7,551 nt of DNA, taken from contig JAPLWZ010000107.1 in NCBI GenBank assembly GCA_026396335.1, forward strand, positions 1 to 7,551, in the 5' to 3' direction. A model generated the notes under the pieces. It made no database searches and was not told where the DNA came from. It saw only the letters and a list, made by a program, of their open reading frames with translations. This document shows, one piece after another, positions 1 to 5,090 of the stretch. Source of the stretch: Microcaldota archaeon. GTDB lineage: Archaea; Micrarchaeota; Micrarchaeia; Anstonellales; Anstonellaceae. Both the position numbers and the translations under genes were made by a program. Within the stretch, counting starts at the first letter, position 1. Each line of letters begins with the position of its first letter.

Positions 1-240
1 AAAAAATACGGCGAGGACGGATTTGCGATTTACAAGCGCTACGGGCGAGAAGGGCTGCTGCTTTACGAAATGATAGGGAAAGAGGCGAGCTTGAAAGACA
101 TCATTAGCAAAAGCAGGCTAGAGCCTGACAAGGCAGTTGAAATATTCCTGTTCATCCACAAGGTGCTGGGGCTTGACCTGCCGCTTGACAAGAATGAAAT
201 CTACAGGCAACTGGGGATGCGCAAGCCCGCAGAGGCTTAG
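1..240 (+). CDS. Hypothetical protein, 3' end only (winged-helix-like C-terminus)
   Basis: The frame is open from base 1 and ends at a TAG at 238-240, giving the last 79 residues of a protein whose start lies outside the window. I do not recognise the family. Visible: an 11-residue tandem repeat, with Y-G-x-x-G-x-x-x-Y at residues 3-11 and again at 14-22. It is followed by a helix-turn-helix-like stretch (roughly residues 19-60: amphipathic helix, a short ASLKDIISKS helix, then a longer EPDKAVEIFLFIHKVLG helix) and a charged tail. This resembles the C-terminal winged-helix modules common in archaeal proteins, but that is a pattern impression, not a family match. There is no signal peptide or membrane segment in this part. 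The stop codon directly abuts the stop codon of the convergent cgi121 gene, with no spacer. High confidence that it is coding, low confidence in any function. Confidence 0.75.
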   Translation, partial: KKYGEDGFAIYKRYGREGLLLYEMIGKEASLKDIISKSRLEPDKAVEIFLFIHKVLGLDLPLDKNEIYRQLGMRKPAEA

Positions 241-675
241 TTAGTTCATTATTCTAGCCAAGGCCATCTTCTCAATCGCAAGTTCGCCCTCAGAATAAGC
301 GCCCTTCCTGTTTCCCCATTCAGTGAGAACAATCTGCTCGCAGCGGGTGAGCTTGAGAGTTTTCTTTAATTTGGCAGAAGGGACCTTTTTCTCGCTTACA
401 AGCAAAAAATCATCCGGATGCGCGGCTCCCATCTTGCGCACGGCTGATGAAAAATTCGTTTCGCACGAAAGGAAAAGCATTGCCTCGTTTGTTATCTTGC
501 CTGAAACATTCACCTTGGTGGCAAATGCCTCCTTAGCAAGATAGAACGCAAACTCGAGTTCCTTCTTTGTCTTCACCGCTTTCGGGGAAAGAAGCAGCAC
601 TGCGCCTAATTTCTCCGCGGCAGCCAAAAGTTCGTGCATGTCTTTCGCAGCAGACGAGCACCTCAGGACCATCAT
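241..675 (-). CDS. cgi121: KEOPS complex subunit Cgi121
   Basis: Likely the Cgi121 subunit of KEOPS, the cytoplasmic complex (Kae1, Bud32, Cgi121, Pcc1) that makes N6-threonylcarbamoyladenosine at position 37 of ANN-decoding tRNAs; Cgi121 is known to bind tRNA and contact Bud32. With the start at 675 the protein is 144 residues, the usual size of archaeal Cgi121. Family-like features are a short N-terminal strand (MMVLRCSS), a central NEAMLFLSCETNFSSAVRKMG segment (residues 63-83), corresponding to the conserved E-x-L-x-x-x-S/G...I-x-x-A-x-x-x-G core, then DDFLLVSE, and a C-terminal helix IEKMALARI. An ATG at 699 would add eight basic residues, but the TATA-like TTTTTAAA at 699-706 overlaps that codon and lies about 27 nt upstream of the ATG at 675. 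A leaderless start at 675 (or 672) therefore fits better. It is convergent with the upstream fragment (0 nt apart) and divergent from the S8e gene. No other KEOPS gene is in view. Confidence 0.82.
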   Translation of the reverse strand: MMVLRCSSAAKDMHELLAAAEKLGAVLLLSPKAVKTKKELEFAFYLAKEAFATKVNVSGKITNEAMLFLSCETNFSSAVRKMGAAHPDDFLLVSEKKVPSAKLKKTLKLTRCEQIVLTEWGNRKGAYSEGELAIEKMALARIMN

Positions 676-698
676 GGTTCTCTTCGTCTTGTGGAACA

Positions 699-706
699 TT
701 TAAAAA
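699..706. promoter_or_regulatory. TATA box, probably shared by cgi121 (-) and rps8e (+)
   Basis: On the minus strand this reads TTTTTAAA, and its centre is about 27 nt upstream of the cgi121 ATG at 675, the right distance for a leaderless archaeal transcript. On the plus strand it reads TTTAAAAA preceded by purine-rich GGAACA, a plausible BRE, and would place an S8e transcript start near 727. The core TTTAAA is palindromic, so one TBP site could serve both directions. A second plus-strand candidate, AATATACA at 717-724, would give a start near 745. Confidence 0.55.
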
Positions 707-726
707 CACAAGCCAGAATATACAGC

Positions 727-747
727 CTGCACGCCGAGGGCGTGCGG
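727..747 (+). promoter_or_regulatory. GC-rich hairpin in the S8e mRNA leader
   Basis: GCACGCC at 729-735 and GGCGTGC at 739-745 are perfect reverse complements around a GAG loop. A U-G and a C-G pair extend the stem to 9 bp (727-747). A second, weaker element follows: GGCGC at 746-750 can pair with GCGCC at 769-773, enclosing a small GGC-GAA-GCC hairpin (755-763). The two share bases 746-747. If transcription starts about 25 nt after the TTTAAA box, the hairpin would form the extreme 5' end of the S8e transcript. The pairing is seen in the sequence; a regulatory role is inference. Confidence 0.45.
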
Positions 748-788
748 CGCAGTTGGCGAAGCCCAGTCGCGCCTGCAATCACATTAAC

Positions 789-792
789 GAGG
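789..792 (+). promoter_or_regulatory. Shine-Dalgarno of rps8e
   Basis: GAGG lies 9 nt before the ATG at 802 and decides the start. An in-frame ATG at 793 would touch the GAGG directly, leaving no room for the ribosome, and would add only MIN. Confidence 0.6.
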
Positions 793-801
793 ATGATTAA
801 T

Positions 802-1185
802 ATGGAAAACTATCACGGAGCATCAGGATCAACAATAAAGGGAACAGGCGGCAAGCGCGGGCACCGCACTGACAAGAAATTGCGATTTGTCGGCGGAACA
901 TTCACTGCCACCAAGGTCGGCAAGGCTGACAGCAAGCGCCTCCGCCACGCGCGCGGCAACATGTACAAGATCAAGCTCAAGACAGCGCATTTCATCAACG
1001 TGCTTTCAAAGGACGGCAAGATGCAGAAGGTCGAACTGAGGACGGTGCTTGAAACCAAGGACAACCGCCACCACGCGCGCCAGAACATAGTGACAAAGGG
1101 CGCAATCGTGGACACGCACCTGGGCAAGGTCAAGGTGACGAACCGCGTGGGCCAGGACGGCGTAGTAAACGGAAAACTAATCTGA
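802..1185 (+). CDS. rps8e: 30S ribosomal protein S8e
   Basis: Small-subunit ribosomal protein S8e, found in archaea and eukaryotes. The 127-residue product is the usual archaeal size. It begins MENYHGASGS, continues with the family's T-G-G-K-R basic block (residues 14-28), a T-K-V-G segment (37-40), a basic region around 45-60 and the very conserved C-terminal part: HHARQNIVTKGAIVDTHLG (90-108), then VTNRVGQDGVVNGKLI (112-127), equivalent to the family's V-T-x-R-P-G-Q-D-G-V-V-N. Here Val replaces the usual Pro in R-P-G-Q. The frame stays open upstream to an ATG at 634, but that extension overlaps cgi121, lacks S8e similarity and has no ribosome site; the GAGG at 789-792 supports 802. The gene appears monocistronic: it diverges from cgi121 and a T-rich tract follows its stop, before the convergent TctA-type gene. 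Confidence 0.95.
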   Translation: MENYHGASGSTIKGTGGKRGHRTDKKLRFVGGTFTATKVGKADSKRLRHARGNMYKIKLKTAHFINVLSKDGKMQKVELRTVLETKDNRHHARQNIVTKGAIVDTHLGKVKVTNRVGQDGVVNGKLI

Positions 1186-1188
1186 ATC

Positions 1189-1203
1189 TTTTCTTATTTT
1201 TTT
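1189..1203 (+). terminator. Oligo-T terminator of rps8e
   Basis: Directly after the S8e stop codon comes a T-rich run (TTTTCTT, one A, then seven Ts ending at 1203). Archaeal RNA polymerase terminates at such oligo-T stretches on the non-template strand without needing a hairpin. The tract fills the whole 17-nt gap to the convergent carrier gene and runs into the position of that gene's stop codon. Confidence 0.6.
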
Positions 1204-2369
1204 CAGAGTGCCAGCATAATTGCAGGCACGATAATCAAGCCCATTACGTGAGTCCTTCTTATTCCGAGAAGCGGGGGGAGCAAGCCAACCGCGGTTGAAG
1301 TGGCAAGGAGCAGCAACCCTCCCGCGCCTGAAATAATCGCAACCGCGCATACCAAGTAAGCAAGTATTCCCAAATTAAGTGCCTTAATGTCAAGTGACTG
1401 CAACTTATTCGCATGCGCAGCAAGTTTCATAAGCAGAAACGCGCACACGCCAAGCGAAAGAAGGAACACTCCAACAAGAACTGGCAAGTCAGCGGGCAGC
1501 ACTGGCTTTATCTCATTCATTATGGCAAGCGCGCCATCCCTTGCCTTTCCGATTGAAAGAAGCGCGGCAAATGCGAAAACAGCGTGCGACGCAGCGATTG
1601 ATGCAACGAGCGCAAGGAATTTTCGCGCATCATCCGTAAAAATAATCGCAGATGCAAAAACGGCAATCTGCGCAGGCGCGGCAATGCCTGGCAATAAATC
1701 CGAGAGCATTCCAAACAGCACGCCTGCGGCAACATAGGGCAGGAAATCAAGCTCGGTCTTTTCATTTTTCTGCGTGGGAAGTTTTTTCGTCGCAGTGAAA
1801 GACAGCAGTATGCCGCTCACTGCGAACAATCCTGAAAACGCAGGGAACAGCGGATCGTTTATCGCCGCCCTCATTGACGCAATCCCGAGCGCGCCGGAAA
1901 GTAAAAAAACAAACGCCGCCAAAGCAATCTTTCTCGTCTCCTTCTCGCTTGCGAGCAGAAACAGCGACGCAGCAATCAGTATAATCGCCAAATTCGGCTG
2001 CACAAGCGCATAGAGCGCGGGCAGCACAACAAGCGAAACAGGAAGCAACAATGCGGATGCTCCTGCGGCAAGCAAAACAGAAGTTAAGCAAACAGTAAGC
2101 GCCTCCCGCCCCTTTCCCTCAAGTGCCATCCTGTGCCCGGGCAGCACAGAAACAACTACTGTATCATCGGGGATAGACAGGAAAATAGATGGGAAGAACT
2201 GAAAGACAAGGTGCGCTCCTAGAACGGCAACAATTAGGAGCGCAAATGAATCCGGCGGAATCGGAAGCGATGAAAGAACAGACGCAATAGTATTCGAGTG
2301 GATGCCCGGCATCAGGCCCGAGAAAATCCCGAGCAGCAGCCCGGCAATAATGGCAAGAATTTGAATCAA
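1203..2369 (-). CDS. TctA-family (DUF112-type) membrane transporter
   Basis: A 388-residue, very hydrophobic protein with roughly ten to twelve membrane segments, belonging to the archaeal branch of the TctA tripartite tricarboxylate carrier family. Seen in the sequence: G-x-x-S-x-x-x-P-G-I-H-S-N near residues 14-26, LPGHRMALEGKGREA at 76-90 (family L-P-G-H-R...G-x-G-x-E-A), a second G-x-L-S-x-L-L-P-G-I-A-A-P-A-Q copy near 220-234 that reveals the family's internal duplication, and RRTHVMGLIIVP at 371-382. It starts at TTG; GAGGTGA at 2379-2385, 9 nt upstream, supports this, and the next in-frame Met (residue 20) would remove the first helix. Bacterial TctA works with TctB and the binding protein TctC; neither is visible here, as is usual for archaeal members, whose substrate is unknown to me. 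It sits 4 nt behind an OB-fold gene and is probably translationally coupled to it. The transport direction and substrate cannot be told. Confidence 0.82.
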   Translation of the reverse strand: MIQILAIIAGLLLGIFSGLMPGIHSNTIASVLSSLPIPPDSFALLIVAVLGAHLVFQFFPSIFLSIPDDTVVVSVLPGHRMALEGKGREALTVCLTSVLLAAGASALLLPVSLVVLPALYALVQPNLAIILIAASLFLLASEKETRKIALAAFVFLLSGALGIASMRAAINDPLFPAFSGLFAVSGILLSFTATKKLPTQKNEKTELDFLPYVAAGVLFGMLSDLLPGIAAPAQIAVFASAIIFTDDARKFLALVASIAASHAVFAFAALLSIGKARDGALAIMNEIKPVLPADLPVLVGVFLLSLGVCAFLLMKLAAHANKLQSLDIKALNLGILAYLVCAVAIISGAGGLLLLATSTAVGLLPPLLGIRRTHVMGLIIVPAIMLAL

Positions 2370-2373
2370 TTTC

Positions 2374-2685
2374 TCACTTCACCTCGATTTTTTCAGCCAC
2401 CATATACTTCGCGGTTCGATATTCCTTCATTCTCCCAGTAACAACTGTTGCTTTCCCATTCACAAGAAGCAGCGCAGTCGGCAATCCGTTGCTTCTGACG
2501 CTAATGCACACTCTGTCGCAAAGGGAAAATTTGTCGGCAGTCACATTCGCAGCAGTCCCGCTCACCACCAAGAGCGTATTTGGCTCGGAAACAATCGCCT
2601 GCGCAACTGTTGCGCCCTGCGCGGTTTCACTCATGAGCAAAAGAAGCGCTATGCCTGCTATGGCAAATGCAGCAGCCACCAGCAC
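2374..2685 (-). CDS. Small membrane-anchored OB-fold protein
   Basis: A 103-residue product with one N-terminal hydrophobic segment (about residues 2-18) followed by a roughly 65-residue OB-fold-like beta domain: G-T-A-A-N-V-T-A-D-K-F-S-L-C-D (43-57), then ISVRSNG, LLLVNGKATVVTGRMKEY (72-89) and YMVAEKIEVK (94-103). This is the pattern of the archaeal tRNA_anti-like/OB-fold group. The domain probably faces outside the cell, and Cys56 and Cys60 could form a disulfide. The start is GTG with a modest AGGA ribosome site 5 nt upstream, and it is uncertain. In-frame codons upstream read A-D-E-R-K-I without a start codon, and an ATG at 2699 in the expected leaderless position is out of frame. It is the first gene of an operon with the TctA-type carrier, and its last codons contain that gene's Shine-Dalgarno. 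Function unknown; a carrier accessory role is inference. Confidence 0.65.
   Translation of the reverse strand: MLVAAAFAIAGIALLLLMSETAQGATVAQAIVSEPNTLLVVSGTAANVTADKFSLCDRVCISVRSNGLPTALLLVNGKATVVTGRMKEYRTAKYMVAEKIEVK
2379..2385 (-). promoter_or_regulatory. Shine-Dalgarno of the TctA-type gene inside the OB-fold gene
   Basis: The minus strand reads GAGGTGA here, a perfect match to the archaeal anti-Shine-Dalgarno, 9 nt before the TTG at 2369. The same bases encode the last residues (E-V) of the OB-fold protein, whose stop follows at 2374-2376. This arrangement fixes the TTG start and suggests coupled translation. Confidence 0.75.
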
Positions 2686-2722
2686 AATTTTCCTTTCATC
2701 AGCCTGCGTGCCCCCACCCCAC

Positions 2723-2728
2723 TATATA
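2723..2728 (-). promoter_or_regulatory. TATA box of the OB-fold/TctA operon
   Basis: The minus strand reads TGTATATAG. Its centre is about 25 nt upstream of position 2700, so a transcript would begin next to the ATG at 2697-2699, 14 nt ahead of the GTG chosen for the OB-fold gene. Confidence 0.55.
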
Positions 2729-2731
2729 CAC

Positions 2732-2739
2732 TTAAAAAT
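2732..2739 (+). promoter_or_regulatory. TATA box of the nucleoside deaminase gene
   Basis: TTAAAAAT is centred about 25 nt before the ATG at 2760, so the transcript should begin at or next to the start codon. No Shine-Dalgarno precedes this ATG, consistent with leaderless translation. Confidence 0.6.
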
Positions 2740-2759
2740 CGCAAGATTAAAACAGGCAT

Positions 2760-4022
2760 ATGGCTATTCTGATAAAAGGCGCCACGCTCATTTCGGGCAA
2801 AAAGGCAGACGTGCTAATAGAAGGCAACAGCATTGCCAAAATTGCCCCTTCAATCACAGATAACAGCGCGGAAAAGATTGACGCATCCCGCAAGCTTCTC
2901 ATTCCCGGTCTCATAAACACGCACACGCACGCGGCAATGTCTCTTTTCAAAGGCGTAGCAGAGGATATGCAGCTCGCCGATTGGCTTGCAGCAGTCCGAA
3001 AAGTAGAAACGAAACTCACGGCAAAACAGGCGCGCGTGGGAACGCTTCTTGCAGCGGCGGAAATGCTGAAAGGCGGCACCACTTGCTTCAACGATATGTA
3101 TTTTCATATGGATGAAATCGCATCCGCGGTGCAGGAGTCCGGCATCCGCGCCACGCTTGGCTACGGCATGGTGGACATGGGCAATGAAAAGAAGCGCAAG
3201 AGCGAGCTTGCAGTCGGCGAAAAATTCGTAAAGGATTGGCACGGAAAAGAGCAGGGCAGGATACATTGCAGTATTGCCCCTCATTCCATTTACCTCTGTT
3301 CCAAGGAGTTGCTTGTTGCGGCAAACGAACTTTCGCAAAAATATTCCGTTCCCTATCACATCCATCTGTCAGAAACCCGCAAGGAAGTATTCGACTGCCT
3401 TGAAACAAACAAGAAGCGCCCTGCTTACTATCTAGACTCATTAGGCGTTCTTTCCAACCGGACAGTGGCGGCACATTGTGTCTGGCTCACAAAAGAGGAG
3501 GTGCGGCTTCTCGCCTCGCACAAGGTTTCCGTTTCGCTTAATCCTGTTTCAAACATGAAACTCTCTGGCGGCTCAACCGCGCCCATGCCTGAAATGCAGG
3601 AATTCGGCATGAATGTTTCGCTTGGCACAGACGGTTCCGCATCCAACAATTCGCTTTCCATGTTTGAGACAATGAAAACGCTCGGCCTCCTGCAGAAGAA
3701 CGCGCGCTGGGACGCAACAGTGGCAAAAGAAGGCGCAATATTCGACGCAGCAACAGTTGGCGGGGCAAAGGCGCTTGAAATTTACGCAGGCGTGATAAAG
3801 GAAGGCGCACTCGCGGATTTGGCGCTTCTTGACTTGCACTCGCCAAATATAGTTCCCGCTCACTCGCTTGTTTCCAACCTCGTCTACTCCGCGCACGCGG
3901 GCAACGTAACAGACGTAATCGTGGACGGAAAACTCGTGGTGGAAAACAGGACGCTTCTCACAATGGATGAGCAAAAAATAGTCGAGCAGGCACAGAAAGA
4001 AGCGGAAAAACTGGTAGGCTAG
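2760..4022 (+). CDS. mtaD: 5-methylthioadenosine/S-adenosylhomocysteine (5'-deoxyadenosine) deaminase
   Basis: A cytoplasmic metal-dependent amidohydrolase of the MTA/SAH deaminase family, which hydrolyses the 6-amino group of 5'-substituted adenosines to inosine derivatives and ammonia; the methanogen relative DadD acts on 5'-deoxyadenosine, SAH, MTA and adenosine. At 420 residues it has family length. Metal and active-site residues are visible: H55-T-H57 in LIPGLINTHTH, H202 and E205 in HIHLSE, H239 in AAHC and D291 in SLGTDGSASNN. LNPVSNMKLSGG (260-271) and a C-terminal composite beta-sandwich segment (GALADLALLD, VTDVIVDGKLVV) complete the fold. W242 sits where many relatives have a second His (HCVH); the first, catalytic His is present. 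The start at 2760 is supported by a TATA box 25 nt upstream and absence of a ribosome site. It ends 4 nt from the convergent PfkB-type kinase. Likely role: recycling of by-products of SAM-dependent reactions. The exact substrate is not determinable from sequence. Confidence 0.88.
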   Translation: MAILIKGATLISGKKADVLIEGNSIAKIAPSITDNSAEKIDASRKLLIPGLINTHTHAAMSLFKGVAEDMQLADWLAAVRKVETKLTAKQARVGTLLAAAEMLKGGTTCFNDMYFHMDEIASAVQESGIRATLGYGMVDMGNEKKRKSELAVGEKFVKDWHGKEQGRIHCSIAPHSIYLCSKELLVAANELSQKYSVPYHIHLSETRKEVFDCLETNKKRPAYYLDSLGVLSNRTVAAHCVWLTKEEVRLLASHKVSVSLNPVSNMKLSGGSTAPMPEMQEFGMNVSLGTDGSASNNSLSMFETMKTLGLLQKNARWDATVAKEGAIFDAATVGGAKALEIYAGVIKEGALADLALLDLHSPNIVPAHSLVSNLVYSAHAGNVTDVIVDGKLVVENRTLLTMDEQKIVEQAQKEAEKLVG

Positions 4023-4026
4023 CCAA

Positions 4027-5001
4027 TTAGCGCCCGTTCCTCAAATGTCTAATTTTCAATCTAGTGTGAGCAAGCGGAATTCCCGCGCCCACCTTTTCCA
4101 CGACTTTAGTGGCAAGGTAGCAGCCTCGCTTCGCGCATGAAAGGGGCGTGAAGCCTCGCCTCATCCCATCTAGCACGCCCGCAGCGTATGCGTCGCCTGC
4201 GCCGGTGGTGTCAATCACTTTTGCTTTCAGGGCAGGCACATGCAGTGCCTTCTTGTGCTGTATTACAAGCGAGCCATGCGGCCCTTTTTTCAGGAAAATC
4301 GGAATTGTTGGTTTGAGCGCGAGCAGTTTTTTCTCCGCATCAGCGCCAAGAAGCGCGTCAGCCTCATCCTCGTTCAGGAAAAGCACGTCTGCGTATTTTT
4401 TCACAACTGAAAGCAGCATCTTGCGATTATTTTTCACCATGGGCGGGGATTCAAGCGCAATTGCAATTTTTTTCTTCATTTTCTTCGCAGCATCAAGATA
4501 CTTCACAGCAAGCCGCGCGGCAGGCGATGGAACCGCAAGCGTGATTGAAGTAACGTAAAACATCTTGCTCTCCGCAAGCGCGGCTTTCTCAAACGAATCG
4601 CACTTGTCTGACATCCCTAGGTCAGCACAAAAAGTCCTCTCGCCGTCTTTTGTCACAAGCGCGATTATTTTCCCCGTGCTCCCCTTTCTTACCTGCAGGA
4701 AGGCGCCGATTCCGCACTCACTCAAGTTTGCCTCAAACTCCGCGCCTGCCCTGTCATCTCCGACAGCGCCCTGGTAGCTGCAAAACCCGCCGAGCGCGGC
4801 AAACCCTTCACAAACATTCCGTGCATTATCCCCCGGGTAGCGGTAGGTAATTTTCCCCTTGAGCGAGCGCTCGATCGCAGCGATTTTTTTCGCGGAAAAG
4901 AAGTTGGTGGCGCCCTTTTTCACGCCCAATTGGGCCAACTCTGCATCACTCGCCTTTGCAAACTCATCAATCACGGGCGTACCGACAGAAAAAAGGTCCA
5001 T
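4027..5001 (-). CDS. PfkB-family kinase, adenosine kinase-like
   Basis: A 324-residue ribokinase/PfkB-superfamily kinase, cytoplasmic, phosphorylating a sugar or nucleoside with ATP. The order of motifs follows the adenosine-kinase-like branch: VGTPVIDEFAKASDAEL (6-22, D12 in the substrate-binding position), LGVKKG (25-30), PGDNARN with G-F-A-A-L-G-G (56-72; relatives usually have G-G-S-x-x-N, so the first Gly is replaced by Pro), GAVGDDRAG (78-86), TKDGERTFCADLG (117-129), the N-x-x-E type Mg site at N210/E213, and DTTGAGDAYAAG (264-275) with catalytic base D270 and the anion hole. The ATG at 5001 lies about 25 nt from a TTTAAAAT box, indicating a leaderless transcript. It is convergent with the nucleoside deaminase (4 nt apart) and divergent from the secretion ATPase. 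Nucleoside (adenosine, inosine, guanosine or cytidine) is the favoured substrate, by family and neighbour; a sugar kinase remains possible. Confidence 0.8.
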   Translation of the reverse strand: MDLFSVGTPVIDEFAKASDAELAQLGVKKGATNFFSAKKIAAIERSLKGKITYRYPGDNARNVCEGFAALGGFCSYQGAVGDDRAGAEFEANLSECGIGAFLQVRKGSTGKIIALVTKDGERTFCADLGMSDKCDSFEKAALAESKMFYVTSITLAVPSPAARLAVKYLDAAKKMKKKIAIALESPPMVKNNRKMLLSVVKKYADVLFLNEDEADALLGADAEKKLLALKPTIPIFLKKGPHGSLVIQHKKALHVPALKAKVIDTTGAGDAYAAGVLDGMRRGFTPLSCAKRGCYLATKVVEKVGAGIPLAHTRLKIRHLRNGR

Positions 5002-5022
5002 GTTTAGCTTCCGACGTATAGC

Positions 5023-5030
5023 ATTTTAAA
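5023..5030. promoter_or_regulatory. TATA box, probably shared by the PfkB kinase (-) and the secretion ATPase (+)
   Basis: The minus strand reads TTTAAAAT, centred 25.5 nt from the kinase ATG at 5001, ideal for a leaderless start. On the plus strand it reads ATTTTAAA and would start a transcript near 5052, leaving a leader of about 39 nt before the ATPase ATG at 5091. The TTTAAA core (5025-5030) is palindromic. No other good plus-strand TATA box lies in this gap. Confidence 0.5.
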
Positions 5031-5080
5031 CAATCCCGCAGATCATTCCAAGTCGTTAGCAAACGCCACATGGCAGATTT

Positions 5081-5086
5081 GGTGAT
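5081..5086 (+). promoter_or_regulatory. Shine-Dalgarno of the secretion ATPase
   Basis: GGTGAT, complementary to the ATCACC of archaeal 16S rRNA ends, lies 4 nt before the ATG at 5091. The earlier in-frame ATG at 5070 has no such site, so 5091 is preferred. With 5070 the protein would begin MADLVIL, seven residues longer. Confidence 0.55.
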
Positions 5087-5090
5087 ACTC

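Noticed and set aside
676..699. A cgi121 start at the ATG at 699.
   Set aside because: The codon abuts and partly overlaps the TTTTTAAA box, and the family's N-terminus matches the MMVLR start at 675.
721..800. A tRNA or C/D-box small RNA in the GC-rich gap before S8e.
   Set aside because: There is no T-loop GTTCRA, no acceptor pairing and no proper C and D boxes; a leader hairpin explains the pairing better.
634..801. An upstream in-frame extension of the S8e gene (start at 634).
   Set aside because: It overlaps cgi121, has no S8e similarity or ribosome site, and the GAGG at 789-792 supports the ATG at 802.
4863..4875. Palindrome CGAGCGCTCG as a possible regulator site.
   Set aside because: It lies inside the PfkB kinase coding sequence where charged-residue codons explain it, and no second copy was seen near a promoter.
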